From Marinobacter orientalis (GTDB lineage: Bacteria > Pseudomonadota > Gammaproteobacteria > Pseudomonadales > Oleiphilaceae), in NCBI RefSeq assembly GCF_004792665.1, contig NZ_SRZX01000009.1, positions 1 to 64,000 on the forward strand: a DNA stretch of 64,000 nt, in the 5' to 3' direction. The notes below the pieces were generated by a model. That model was not told where the DNA came from, did no database searches, and saw nothing but the letters and a program-made list of their open reading frames with translations. Of the stretch, positions 47,879-56,579 are shown piece after piece (position 1 is the stretch's first letter; each line of letters begins with the position of its first letter). A program made the position numbers and the translations under genes.

Positions 47879-49873
47879 CTATTCACGCGATTTCTGGCGC
47901 TCAGTTCGTGTCAGCGTCCAGAGCCCGGCATATTTGTTGAAGGATCCTTGCGCATAGGTCACCGCAACGAGAAAGCCGACTGAGCCATCAAGAAAACCCA
48001 GCCTGAAAACATATACCTGCAGGAATGTCATTAGCCCTCTTAAGGTGGGGTAAACCAGAAAGCGGGTGCGCTTTCCTTTGCGAAACTTTTCCTGGGATCC
48101 CAGCCAGGCATACTTTGCACTCTTCTCCAGGGCATGCCCAAAGTTGCGGTGCGTGAAATGAGTGAGCCGTCCTCTCATGCTGCGAATTTTTCGATCCTCC
48201 GGGACCAAAATCTTCTCGTGGACCATGGCGCTTGAGAAACGGACGCCTTCTCTTCTGAACAGGCGTAGAGGAGCACGCCCACTCCTGCCAAAATCGAGCC
48301 GTTTTCCGTAAAGCGTTACTGCCCAGGGCAGCCGGTAGGCATCTGCATCCGGATCAGACAGTGTGTGGTTGATCTCCCGAGCAAGCGCCGGGCTCACTCT
48401 TTCATCGGCATCAATAGAAAGCACCCAGTCGCCGCTGGCCAATTCCAGTGCGCGCTGCTTCTGGATTCCAAAACCGGGCCAGTCCGTTATTTCGACGATA
48501 TCTGCATACTGCCTCGCGATCTCCACGGTTTTGTCGGTGCTGCCGCTATCGAGCACGATAATTTCATCAGCTATGGGACGCACGGAGCTGAGGCAGGCTG
48601 CTATATGATCTTCTTCATTTTTGGTAATGATTGTTGCTGATACCTTTCGTTTTCTTTTCCGTGTGTAGGAAAGTTCCAGTTCATGCAGCATGGCAGCGGA
48701 GATAGCGGCAATGCTCACCAGGTAGTAGGTCAGAAACAGGCTGCGGTCGAAGGCCGCTTCGGTCAGGCCGAAAACCAGATAACCGCTCGGAACCAATGCT
48801 CCGGCGGTTGCAAGTATCGAAACCGTTCTGTTCTGGTTCCGGGTTTGCCGGATAAAGATCGCAAATGGAATCGCGAGTAAAAACAGCCAGCTGAGAATGC
48901 CCGTGATCCCCTTTGTGGCAGCCTGTTGAAGCAGGTCGTTGTGGGCATGGTCGGTGCAACACGCAAGAAATGTATCATCTTCGTGACGTGATGCAGCCTC
49001 GTGGTAACCACTGAGACCACTGCCCATCACCGGGTTTTCCAGAAACTGGTTCCAGGCCAGTTGCCATGCTTCTATCCGCATCTCCAGGCTATTGTCAATT
49101 TTGCCTTCCAGGACCGCCTCCAGGCTGTCGGTGAAGCGCTCACTGTTGAAAACTGCGGTAAAAGCGATGGCGCCAAGCACGGCTATCGCCAGGATTTTCT
49201 TTCGACCGGGAATCAGCAGCGCAAAAAAGGGTAAGAGAGCCGGTAAGGCGATAAGATTGCTTCGCGTCTGGCTCATCAGTGCAACGGCCAGGGCGCCTAT
49301 CCCAAGCAGAATGGCTAATACGGAGAGCGTTTTCTGTCGCTGGGAGTGGAAAAAAAATGCTCCGGCAGCGGCTAGTAATGCGGACAACAGCGCAAGATTG
49401 CCAAAGTGGATCGGGTTAATGCCGGGCCCGAAGCGCTGACGTAGCGTGGTTGTGAGGCTCCACGAATTGCCCGCCAATTCGGTAAGGAAAAGCAGGCATA
49501 TAACACCGCAACTGACCATATACGCGGCAAAAATGGTTCTCGCGTTCACTTTGGCGCCTATAAGTGCTATCGCAAGGGGCCAGAACAGGATAAGTCGCGC
49601 ATGGGCGCCAAGTGTTTTTCCGCCTTCATACTCGAAACCTTCGGCAATCCAGCTTGCCACGCTCGTAACCACGAAAAACCAGAACGCAAAATGGATCAGC
49701 CGGAGCTCTTTGGGAACCTCCCATCCCTCTTTGATCAGAGTCTGCTGCTTGATCAGGTATCCGCCAACAATGGCAAGCAACAGCGTTGTTCCCGCTATGA
49801 TGCTGGACGACGCGAGTGCGCCCCCGAGGCCCGTTAGTAACAACGCTTGCGAAATGCTCTGACGATTCAACAT
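47879..49873 (-). CDS. O-antigen-ligase-like protein fused to a GT2 glycosyltransferase
   Basis: 664 aa from ATG 49873, two bases after the upstream stop (the frame is open 25 codons further). Residues 1-405: about ten to twelve membrane segments with a periplasmic loop (RIEAWQLAWNQFLENPVMGSG, CTDHAHNDLLQQAATKG) of the Wzy_C/WaaL type, including the conserved H-NDLL motif. Residues about 409-655: WaaE/KdtX-like GT2 domain with ATIITKNEEDHIAACLSSV, EIIVLDSGSTDKTVEIA and LSIDADERVSPALA. The two parts belong to opposite sides of the membrane. The fusion is in one continuous frame. Confidence 0.85.
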   Translation of the reverse strand: MLNRQSISQALLLTGLGGALASSSIIAGTTLLLAIVGGYLIKQQTLIKEGWEVPKELRLIHFAFWFFVVTSVASWIAEGFEYEGGKTLGAHARLILFWPLAIALIGAKVNARTIFAAYMVSCGVICLLFLTELAGNSWSLTTTLRQRFGPGINPIHFGNLALLSALLAAAGAFFFHSQRQKTLSVLAILLGIGALAVALMSQTRSNLIALPALLPFFALLIPGRKKILAIAVLGAIAFTAVFNSERFTDSLEAVLEGKIDNSLEMRIEAWQLAWNQFLENPVMGSGLSGYHEAASRHEDDTFLACCTDHAHNDLLQQAATKGITGILSWLFLLAIPFAIFIRQTRNQNRTVSILATAGALVPSGYLVFGLTEAAFDRSLFLTYYLVSIAAISAAMLHELELSYTRKRKRKVSATIITKNEEDHIAACLSSVRPIADEIIVLDSGSTDKTVEIARQYADIVEITDWPGFGIQKQRALELASGDWVLSIDADERVSPALAREINHTLSDPDADAYRLPWAVTLYGKRLDFGRSGRAPLRLFRREGVRFSSAMVHEKILVPEDRKIRSMRGRLTHFTHRNFGHALEKSAKYAWLGSQEKFRKGKRTRFLVYPTLRGLMTFLQVYVFRLGFLDGSVGFLVAVTYAQGSFNKYAGLWTLTRTERQKSRE

Positions 49874-49875
49874 GC

Positions 49876-50781
49876 TCAGCAGATCCGGTCCGGATAGTAA
49901 GGATTGATTTCTCCCGGCGGTCGATGCCGGAGCCGCTTGTATTCCCACTGGTACTGCTCCGGCACTTTCCGTATCACCTTTTCAACAGACTGGTTCAGAG
50001 CCGTGGCGGCAATCTCCGGATCCGCATCACCATTTCCCGGAACCGCTTCGGTCACGATGATCCGGAAGCCGTTTCCGTTGGGCAGGCGCTCGGCATAAGT
50101 CACCAGAACATTGGCGCCGGTTTTGAGTATCAGCCTGTTTACCAGGGTCATGGTCCGGACCTTCACACCAAAAAAGGGCGCGAACGCATTGGTTTTCCCG
50201 CGGGGCGACTGATCCGGAAGAATTCCTGCAACGCCGCCTTCTTTCAGAATCCCCATCAGCCGCATAAGCCCCTTGCGGTCACCCCGCACAAGCTCGGAGC
50301 CCAATCGGCCACGCACACGGATCATATACTCCTCGAACTCCTTGATATGGGGCGGGCTGTAGAGAGCTGCCATTTTGTACCGGGAGGAGAAGAACAGCCC
50401 GGCCAGTTCCCAGTTGCCCAGATGTGGTGCCAGCAGGATCAGCCCTTTGCCGGTTGCCAGGGCCTCGTCAACGAGATCAAGGCCGCGGGTTTCCCTGATC
50501 AGTCCCAGGCATTTCTCTACGGGCCATTCCCACATAAGGGGGATTTCAAGAGCAGTCATTCCCGTGTGCACCATAGAGTCCCGTGAAAGTTGCCTTTGCT
50601 GCTCGGGAGATAGTTCCGGTAAACAGATGCCTATATTGGTGTCGGTAACCTTGCGCGATCGGCCGCGCAACATCCATGCAAGCAGGCCAAACCACTTACC
50701 GAGAAATTGTGCAACGCCCAGAGGGAGTAAGCCGGCAACACGAAGCAGGCCGCTGATCAGGAAATATTTCAGTTTGCTCAT
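49876..50781 (-). CDS. Lipid A acyltransferase, LpxL/LpxM family
   Basis: 301 aa. N-terminal membrane anchor (LISGLLRVAGLLPLGVAQFL), the catalytic HX4E motif in LLAPHLGNWELAGLF (about residue 118), GVAGILPDQSPRGKTNAFAP and the C-terminal YQWEYKRLRHRP. It transfers a secondary acyl chain from acyl-ACP to Kdo-lipid A. It is the closest intact relative of the remnant at 35392-35574. Which position it acylates is not clear; a second family member is at 55460. Confidence 0.9.
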   Translation of the reverse strand: MSKLKYFLISGLLRVAGLLPLGVAQFLGKWFGLLAWMLRGRSRKVTDTNIGICLPELSPEQQRQLSRDSMVHTGMTALEIPLMWEWPVEKCLGLIRETRGLDLVDEALATGKGLILLAPHLGNWELAGLFFSSRYKMAALYSPPHIKEFEEYMIRVRGRLGSELVRGDRKGLMRLMGILKEGGVAGILPDQSPRGKTNAFAPFFGVKVRTMTLVNRLILKTGANVLVTYAERLPNGNGFRIIVTEAVPGNGDADPEIAATALNQSVEKVIRKVPEQYQWEYKRLRHRPPGEINPYYPDRIC

Positions 50782-50985
50782 GAGCTGCCGCCCCGATCCT
50801 CATAAAGAACAGAGTTGCCCTGGAGGCCTTCCTCGTGCATTTGCCCTGACAAAGGTGACAGACGAGAGCCGGATACTTCGGCCATTATGTTAGGTCGAAT
50901 CATAGACATGCTCCGGATGGTTACCTATTTGCACTATGGGCTTTGTTGTTGCGGTCGCTATACTATCATGGTGAATCAGCAGGTT

Positions 50986-51657
50986 TTATCTCCGGCGCTG
51001 GAAATCCTCCCAGGACAGATCATCAGGGTTCTGTTCCCAGACGAGCCGTTTTTCGAATCGGCCGATTTTCCGTGAAATATGGTGTGAACTCCAGCCCGGC
51101 AGAGTGGATAATGCTGTAGGGAAGGTCGGAGCGCCCAGCCCATCCACCAGAAACAGTTGAGGCTCGCCAGTGCGGTCGGTGACCACAAGATTGTGCGGGA
51201 GGAGGTTTCGCGTAAGTATCCGGGTGCGTTTCAGCCAGTGGATAAACTCGTCAATTGCCAGCCGCAGTGAGGGCGTAAGACCGACCTGACTCAGGCACGT
51301 TTGCAGGGTTGGAGCAACGCTGCCATCGGCGCATCGGATCAGTTCGCTTTTGTTTGCATGGCCCCGAGATGTTTCCACACTGCCATAGAACAGTGGCAGG
51401 TGTGCCCACACCAGCGCCCCCTGATTCCTCGCAAGCAATCTCCTGATAGCCTGCTGCTGGTGAGCCCGCAGCTCCTGGCGGTTGTCGTCGATCCTGGCTT
51501 TGCCGAGCACTTTTTTGGGCCATGCCTGACGTTGAAAACGGGCTTCGATGTTTTCAGGGCGCAGGACTTTGAGACACAATGCAGGATCATCCGGGTGCTG
51601 ATAGCAGTGCCGGTTGTAGCCAGAAGCAAAAGGCGCAAGGCCCGACAGGTCAATCAT
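50986..51657 (-). CDS. YrbL-family protein (kinase-like fold)
   Basis: 223 aa. CYQHPDDPALCLKVLRPENI near the N-terminus looks like a kinase P-loop region with the Lys of LKV, and RNLLPHNLVVTD resembles the catalytic loop; LFLVDGLGAPTF is the DFG-like segment (D-G-L). The family is named for PhoP regulatory network protein YrbL. Activity is unknown; a small-molecule or glycan kinase is possible. Its start is only 7 nt from the start of the divergent SGNH gene, and 204 nt without a gene separate it from the acyltransferase. Confidence 0.75.
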   Translation of the reverse strand: MIDLSGLAPFASGYNRHCYQHPDDPALCLKVLRPENIEARFQRQAWPKKVLGKARIDDNRQELRAHQQQAIRRLLARNQGALVWAHLPLFYGSVETSRGHANKSELIRCADGSVAPTLQTCLSQVGLTPSLRLAIDEFIHWLKRTRILTRNLLPHNLVVTDRTGEPQLFLVDGLGAPTFPTALSTLPGWSSHHISRKIGRFEKRLVWEQNPDDLSWEDFQRRR

Positions 51658-51664
51658 TGATGAG

Positions 51665-52387
51665 ATGCCACAGGTTATGAGCGGTTGTATTGCCTACGGT
51701 GATTGTAATACCGAAGGGATTAAAGGTTACCACGAACCGGTGTGGCCTGAGATGGTAGCAGAACATCTGGGCATGCCCCTCATCAACTGCGGCCACACCA
51801 TGAGCACAACCCGTGAATTGTTGCGCTACGCAGAAGCCTTCCCGCCGTCGGATTTTCAGCTTGCGTTTATACAGTATGGGCTGGTGGACTCCTGGCTTAC
51901 CTTCCGCGGCGCGCCCTATGTGCTTTATTACCCGGACAATCCCCGCCGGAAGCTGGCCAGAAAACTGGTGAAGAAGCTCAAGAAATGGGCCCGCCACTTT
52001 CAGTTGCAGGAACGCTGGGGGGCGGTGGAGCAGGTGCCGCTGGGTGAATACCTGGGCAATATTGAACAGGTGATACGTTCTGCGCCTCACACGCTTTTTG
52101 TGCTGGTGGCCACGCCGCCAAATCTTGATGAACCAAGAAACCCGCGTATCGAACATTACAATCAAGGCTTACAAAAATTGGCCGAGCAAGAGCCCAATGC
52201 GTTACTGGCGGATTCCTATGAGCGGTTATGGCAGCAAAAGGCGAATACTCTGATGGATGACGGCACACACCTTACCGTTGACGGGCATCGGCTTGTGGCG
52301 GGCGCGGTGATCAGCGCCTTGCCGGCAGGCTGGCAAGCAGGTCCCGATAAAAAGTCTCAGTCTTCGACACCATTGTCTCAAGGTTGA
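51665..52387 (+). CDS. SGNH/GDSL-like protein with altered catalytic residues
   Basis: 240 aa. Block I reads YGDCNTEG (residues about 11-18), a Cys in place of the Ser nucleophile of GDS; block II is INCGHTMSTTRELL; block III reads QYGLVDSW where GxND is expected; block V DGTHLTVDGH keeps the Asp-His pair. The start may be ATG 51677 (MSGCIAYGDC). The 3' end overlaps the opposing glycosyltransferase gene by 77 nt. Surface-glycan acyl hydrolase or transferase is an inference; it could be non-catalytic. Confidence 0.7.
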   Translation: MPQVMSGCIAYGDCNTEGIKGYHEPVWPEMVAEHLGMPLINCGHTMSTTRELLRYAEAFPPSDFQLAFIQYGLVDSWLTFRGAPYVLYYPDNPRRKLARKLVKKLKKWARHFQLQERWGAVEQVPLGEYLGNIEQVIRSAPHTLFVLVATPPNLDEPRNPRIEHYNQGLQKLAEQEPNALLADSYERLWQQKANTLMDDGTHLTVDGHRLVAGAVISALPAGWQAGPDKKSQSSTPLSQG

Positions 52388-53369
52388 GTTGCTCGCGGGC
52401 CTGTTCGAAGCTTTTGCTCTGGATCTCCGTCAGCAGGCCAGGCTCAGCCAGGTTGGTGCTGATCAGGGTGGCGATATCCTCAGGGCTATCCGATGCCGCG
52501 ATGCAGCTTTGAGGCAGGAAGTCCCTCACGCCACTGACAGGTGTGGACAGAACCGGGCAGCCCGCTATCAGCGCCTCGACCATGATGTAGGGAAAACCTT
52601 CCCGGCTGGAGCTGATGATGCAGGCTGTGGCCGCCTGCAGCCAGGGAAAGATTCGGGGTTCGTGACCCGGGAGCAGAATGCTGTCTTCGGCGCCCAGCTC
52701 CCTGATTAATGCGTTGAGCCGCGACCGCTGACTGCCATCGCCAAGAATCACCAGCTTGCCGTCGCAGTCTGCCTGCGCCCACGCCCGGACAAGCCGGTCG
52801 AACTGTTTGACCGGTTCCAGCCGACCCGCCGCCAACAGCAGCGGGCGCTCCGCGGGAACAGGGATCCTTGGCACTTGATGGTCGCTATGGCTGGTTTTCT
52901 CCAGAGGCTGAAGGCCATTAAAAATCAGCCGTGTATTGGGGTGTTCGATCGAGTTCGTGATTTCACGGCTGACGCCAATCACACCATCCAGTCGATCAAA
53001 GGCATGGTGGGAGCTTTTGCTGCCGTGAAGGGTGCCGACGGTCACTCTCGCGCAGTGACGAACGGCACCGATCAGGCTGGCGGCCTTGTTGCCCTGAGCA
53101 TGGAGAATGTCTGCCTGGATGGCGTGGAGTGTTTGTCGCAGACGGAATCTGAGCCAGGGGTTGCGCCGGCCCATCTGGAAGGGCAGTGCATGGAAACGAA
53201 CAGGCGTGATAAAGCGCTCGCTGTAAACGGAGTGAGCCAGCATGTGAACCTTGTGGCCCCGGGCCGAGAGCGCCTCCGCAAGGTCCGCCGTGTGCTTTTC
53301 CATACCTCCCCAGCCAGTGCCAGGCGTTGCCATGACCAGCGCTATCGTCAGCCGGTCCCGAGCGTCCAT
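52311..53369 (-). CDS. Glycosyltransferase family 4
   Basis: 352 aa GT-B enzyme: N-terminal GWGGMEKHTADLAEALSARG with the acceptor-binding GG motif, LLLAAGRLEPVKQFDRLVRA and CIISSSREGFPYIMVEALIA (EX7E). Its start overlaps the upstream GT4 stop by one base (TGATG type coupling). Confidence 0.9.
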   Translation of the reverse strand: MDARDRLTIALVMATPGTGWGGMEKHTADLAEALSARGHKVHMLAHSVYSERFITPVRFHALPFQMGRRNPWLRFRLRQTLHAIQADILHAQGNKAASLIGAVRHCARVTVGTLHGSKSSHHAFDRLDGVIGVSREITNSIEHPNTRLIFNGLQPLEKTSHSDHQVPRIPVPAERPLLLAAGRLEPVKQFDRLVRAWAQADCDGKLVILGDGSQRSRLNALIRELGAEDSILLPGHEPRIFPWLQAATACIISSSREGFPYIMVEALIAGCPVLSTPVSGVRDFLPQSCIAASDSPEDIATLISTNLAEPGLLTEIQSKSFEQAREQLNLETMVSKTETFYRDLLASLPARR

Positions 53370-54481
53370 TATTGCGCCCGTCTGCTGGTCAGCAGGTTTT
53401 CATACACCTGAAGCGTGGTCTCTGTCTGGGCCTCCAGGCGGAATCGCCAGGGAATCTCGATCTCTGATCGGGGCTTGTCGATCAGGGACAGTGCGGTTTG
53501 TGCAAATGCCTCTATGTTATCCGGTTGCACCAATCCTTCCGGGAAGCAGGCGCGAAGAGTTTCAGCGGCACCACCACGGTCGAAGGCGGTCACCGGTGTG
53601 CCTGAAGCCAGTGCCTCGGTAACCGTGCGCCCGAAGGGCTCCGGTTTGGTGGACATGTGACAGACCACATCCGCCAGCAGGTACAGGGTGGTCATGTCAT
53701 TGCGCTGGCCCAGAAAGCTTACCTTGTCGACCAGGTTCAGGCGGGCCCGCTCCTTCTCCAGTTCCTCCAGAAACTGCTCCTTGCCGGGTTCCGCGCCTCC
53801 TACGATGATGCCGTGACAGTCCGGCCGCTCCTGTACCAGCTGCGCCATCATGGCCAGGAAATCCAGCTGGCCTTTCCAGCGGGAAATGCGCCCGGGCATC
53901 ATGATGATTTTCTGGCCGGCCAGCTGTGGGTATTGCCGGAACCAGCGGTCCAGCCACTGTGAGCTGAGCTCCCGCTGGCGGAAGGCATCCACATCCACTC
54001 CGCGCTGGATGACCGTCAGTTTCTCTTCCGGCACCGGATAGTTGTTGAGAACATAATCCTTCACACACCCGGACACGGCGATTATGTGGTCAGCCCTCGT
54101 CATGATGGCGCTGTAGGGAGTGACGGAATACATGCCATGAAAGGTGGACACGACCGCAGGACGTTCATGGGCCGGAATACTTTTCATCGCCAGGAAAATA
54201 ATCCACGCCGGCATCCGCGAGCGCACATGCACGATATCGGGTTTCAGCTCCAACAGCAGTTTGCGCATGGGAAGGATCTGCCCGACCGAGGCCGGAGTCT
54301 TCCGGTGTATGGGCATGAAAATGTGTTCCGAGCCCTGCCCGCGCAGTTGCTCGGCCATGGGGCCGCCTTTCGAGACGACAAACGACTGATGCCCCCGTTT
54401 GACCAGGTCGGCCGCGAATTCCACGGTTCCCCGTTCAACGCCACCGCTGTAGAGCGCGGGTAAAGCCTGCAGAATTCTCAA
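53369..54481 (-). CDS. Glycosyltransferase family 4
   Basis: Preferred start TTG 54481 (LRILQALPALYSGGVERGTV), 370 aa: it has a GAAGGAAGG ribosome binding site and a 4-nt TTGA overlap with the ELM1-family gene. An ATG at 54517 would add 12 residues but lacks a ribosome binding site and overlaps by 40 nt. GT-B features: SGGVERGTVEFAADLVKRGH, IMMPGRISRWKGQLDFLAMM and KPEPFGRTVTEALASGTPV. Likely an LPS core enzyme. Confidence 0.9.
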   Translation of the reverse strand: MRILQALPALYSGGVERGTVEFAADLVKRGHQSFVVSKGGPMAEQLRGQGSEHIFMPIHRKTPASVGQILPMRKLLLELKPDIVHVRSRMPAWIIFLAMKSIPAHERPAVVSTFHGMYSVTPYSAIMTRADHIIAVSGCVKDYVLNNYPVPEEKLTVIQRGVDVDAFRQRELSSQWLDRWFRQYPQLAGQKIIMMPGRISRWKGQLDFLAMMAQLVQERPDCHGIIVGGAEPGKEQFLEELEKERARLNLVDKVSFLGQRNDMTTLYLLADVVCHMSTKPEPFGRTVTEALASGTPVTAFDRGGAAETLRACFPEGLVQPDNIEAFAQTALSLIDKPRSEIEIPWRFRLEAQTETTLQVYENLLTSRRAQ

Positions 54482-55428
54482 CGCTTGCCTTCCTTCAGAA
54501 AATGGTTGATCAGCCATCGTGCGGCCCGGTCAGCTTCCCACAGATGATGGGATTGAGGCAGTTTGCCCGCCATCACTGAGGCATGGTCACTCCAGTGCGC
54601 AACGTATCCTTTTTGCATCAGGCTCGCCACGCCCCGGGCTACCCGACTGTTGTGTCTGGGCGCCAGTTCAAACAGGCCGGTGGGGACACCAGAAGTGGCG
54701 GCTTCGCAGACCATGGAGGTGCTGTCAGGTGTCACCCAGGCTGCGCGCGAAGCGGCCAGTTGATGGGACAGCCAGCTGGCGTGGGTGCGTTCAGGGTCCA
54801 CAACCGTGACCTTGGGGCCTGCCAGTTGCTGGAGTTTCTCCAGCAGTGGCGCCGGCGTACGGCGGGAGCCGCTGATAGTCCAGCGCCATTTGGGGTATTG
54901 GCCCATCAGTTGTGATACCTGCTTGAGCACCACGTCATCGTCCCAGTCAAAATGGGGCGACGGCCCCCCGATAAGGATCAGGCCTTCAGGCTTGTCAGTG
55001 ATACGCGCCAGTGGCGTGATAGCGTTGATCGCGCCTTCGGTGGTGAAGATGTGCCTGCTCGGGGCAATGCCGTCATGTTCGGGAACAATGGCCGCATCGA
55101 CCCAACCAACAGGAAAACCCGGTTTCATCAACACCACGGTTTTCGCTTTTCGGCGCCGCCGGAGTGACAGCAGCAGGCGGTGGGTGCCGCTGCCCGATGC
55201 GATGATCAGGTCCGGAGCGCGCAGGGTTTCATCCATCGCCGGTGAAATACCCAGTACCGCCCGCCACAGGGGAACCGGAACTTCCGTTGCGTCAATTTCA
55301 GAGACGGTGGCCCCTGCCAGCACCCGCAAGCGGTTGCCAAGCCCTTTCAGCTGGTTCCGGTGCCCCGGTTTTTTATCTGTCAACAGCCACACAACCGGTG
55401 TTGGTGAGTCGGAGCGTTCAGTCGTCAT
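54478..55428 (-). CDS. ELM1-family protein (GT-B-like)
   Basis: 316 aa from ATG 55428 (MTTERSDSPTPVVWLLTDKK); upstream codons are in frame but overlap the next gene's tail. PGHRNQLKGLGNRL, LIIASGSGTHRLLLSL, LILIGGPSPHFDWDDD and TPDSTSMVCEAATSGVPTGL mark the family named after plant mitochondrial fission factor ELM1. Bacterial members lie among LPS genes and have a glycosyltransferase-like fold; the activity is unknown. Confidence 0.82.
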   Translation of the reverse strand: MTTERSDSPTPVVWLLTDKKPGHRNQLKGLGNRLRVLAGATVSEIDATEVPVPLWRAVLGISPAMDETLRAPDLIIASGSGTHRLLLSLRRRRKAKTVVLMKPGFPVGWVDAAIVPEHDGIAPSRHIFTTEGAINAITPLARITDKPEGLILIGGPSPHFDWDDDVVLKQVSQLMGQYPKWRWTISGSRRTPAPLLEKLQQLAGPKVTVVDPERTHASWLSHQLAASRAAWVTPDSTSMVCEAATSGVPTGLFELAPRHNSRVARGVASLMQKGYVAHWSDHASVMAGKLPQSHHLWEADRAARWLINHFLKEGKR

Positions 55429-55459
55429 TGGGTAATCCGGCCCCTGTCGGTGAAAGCGT

Positions 55460-56419
55460 TCAATCTGCGTCCTTGCCGTACAGATCCGGATCGTCTTTTG
55501 ACGGGCGGGTCTTGAAGCGCCGGTGCATCCACAGGTACTGGTCCGGGTGCCTGCGAACCTCGTTTTCAATGGTTCTGTTCACCAGGGTGGCATCTGCCAT
55601 GTCATCGCCCGAGGGGAAGTTTTCCAGCGGGGGATGGAAATAAATATCATACCCGGGCTCGTGCTCCCGGCGGAAATGACTGAATGGCATTACGACACAG
55701 CCACTGCGTTCCGCGATCCGCGAGGTGGCGGTAATGGAACCGGCTGCCACGCCGAAAAACGGTGCAAACACGATGCCCTTGCGGCCATAGTCCTGATCCG
55801 TGGCGTACCAGACAATACGGTTTTTTTTCAGCTGTCTGAGTAACCCCCGCAGATTTCTGCTATCCAGCACCATGCCGTATCGGCGCTCACGTGCACGTGT
55901 CATCACTGCGTTCATCAGCGGGTTGTTGTGATCACGCTGCATCACATCGGCTTCAATATATTCGGTGACCAGGCTGCCGCCCAGATCCAGAGTGCTGTAG
56001 TGGCCGCCCAATAGCAGGATGCCTTTTCCTTTGGCGAGGGCCGCATCAACGTGTTCAAGACCGTGCACCTCGGTGATGGGGATGAATGAGCCTGGGTTGC
56101 GAAACCAGGCCAGGCCAATCTCCATCACCCCGATGCCATTGGCCTGGAACGATTTTTTCACCAGGGCCTGTTGCTCCTGCTCAGATAGCTCGGGAAAACA
56201 CAGGTGAATGTTCACTTCGGTAATGTGGCGCCTGTGGGCTGCAAAGCGATAGGCCAGATCACCGGTGCGCCTGCCCAGCCACCACTGCAGTTTCAGGGGC
56301 AGTCGGGAAGCCAGCCACATGAGAGCAATGCCCATCCAGGTAGGCCACCAGCGCGGGTGGAGATAGCTGGAATAACGGGTATCGCGGGTTTTCTGATTGC
56401 TTTTCTTCACTCGTTTCAC
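55460..56419 (-). CDS. lpxL: Lipid A biosynthesis lauroyl-type acyltransferase
   Basis: 319 aa. SYLHPRWWPTWMGIALMWLA is the typical LpxL start; the HX4D catalytic motif is GGHYSTLDLGG (about residue 140), and ATDQDYGRKGIVFAPFFGV and LWMHRRFKTRP follow. It acylates Kdo-lipid A at the inner membrane. First gene of a minus-strand run with ELM1 and two GT4 genes. waaA is divergent 160 nt away. Confidence 0.9.
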   Translation of the reverse strand: MKRVKKSNQKTRDTRYSSYLHPRWWPTWMGIALMWLASRLPLKLQWWLGRRTGDLAYRFAAHRRHITEVNIHLCFPELSEQEQQALVKKSFQANGIGVMEIGLAWFRNPGSFIPITEVHGLEHVDAALAKGKGILLLGGHYSTLDLGGSLVTEYIEADVMQRDHNNPLMNAVMTRARERRYGMVLDSRNLRGLLRQLKKNRIVWYATDQDYGRKGIVFAPFFGVAAGSITATSRIAERSGCVVMPFSHFRREHEPGYDIYFHPPLENFPSGDDMADATLVNRTIENEVRRHPDQYLWMHRRFKTRPSKDDPDLYGKDAD

Positions 56420-56579
56420 TGCCCGATGCCATTGGTATCACGAGAACCGGAGTTTAGCAGGACGGCTCCCATCCGCTAAAGCAGCAATCTGCGCACGTTG
56501 CGGAAAAGGGTGAATTCCCTGCCGCAGACTCGGCCGTCGGCTTTATGTAGAATAACCACCGCACCGACCCGGAGTTAGT

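Noticed and set aside
50935..50964. TATACT as a promoter in the gap before the YrbL-like gene, + strand
   Set aside because: No acceptable -35 and it would read antisense into the YrbL-like gene with no + strand gene nearby.
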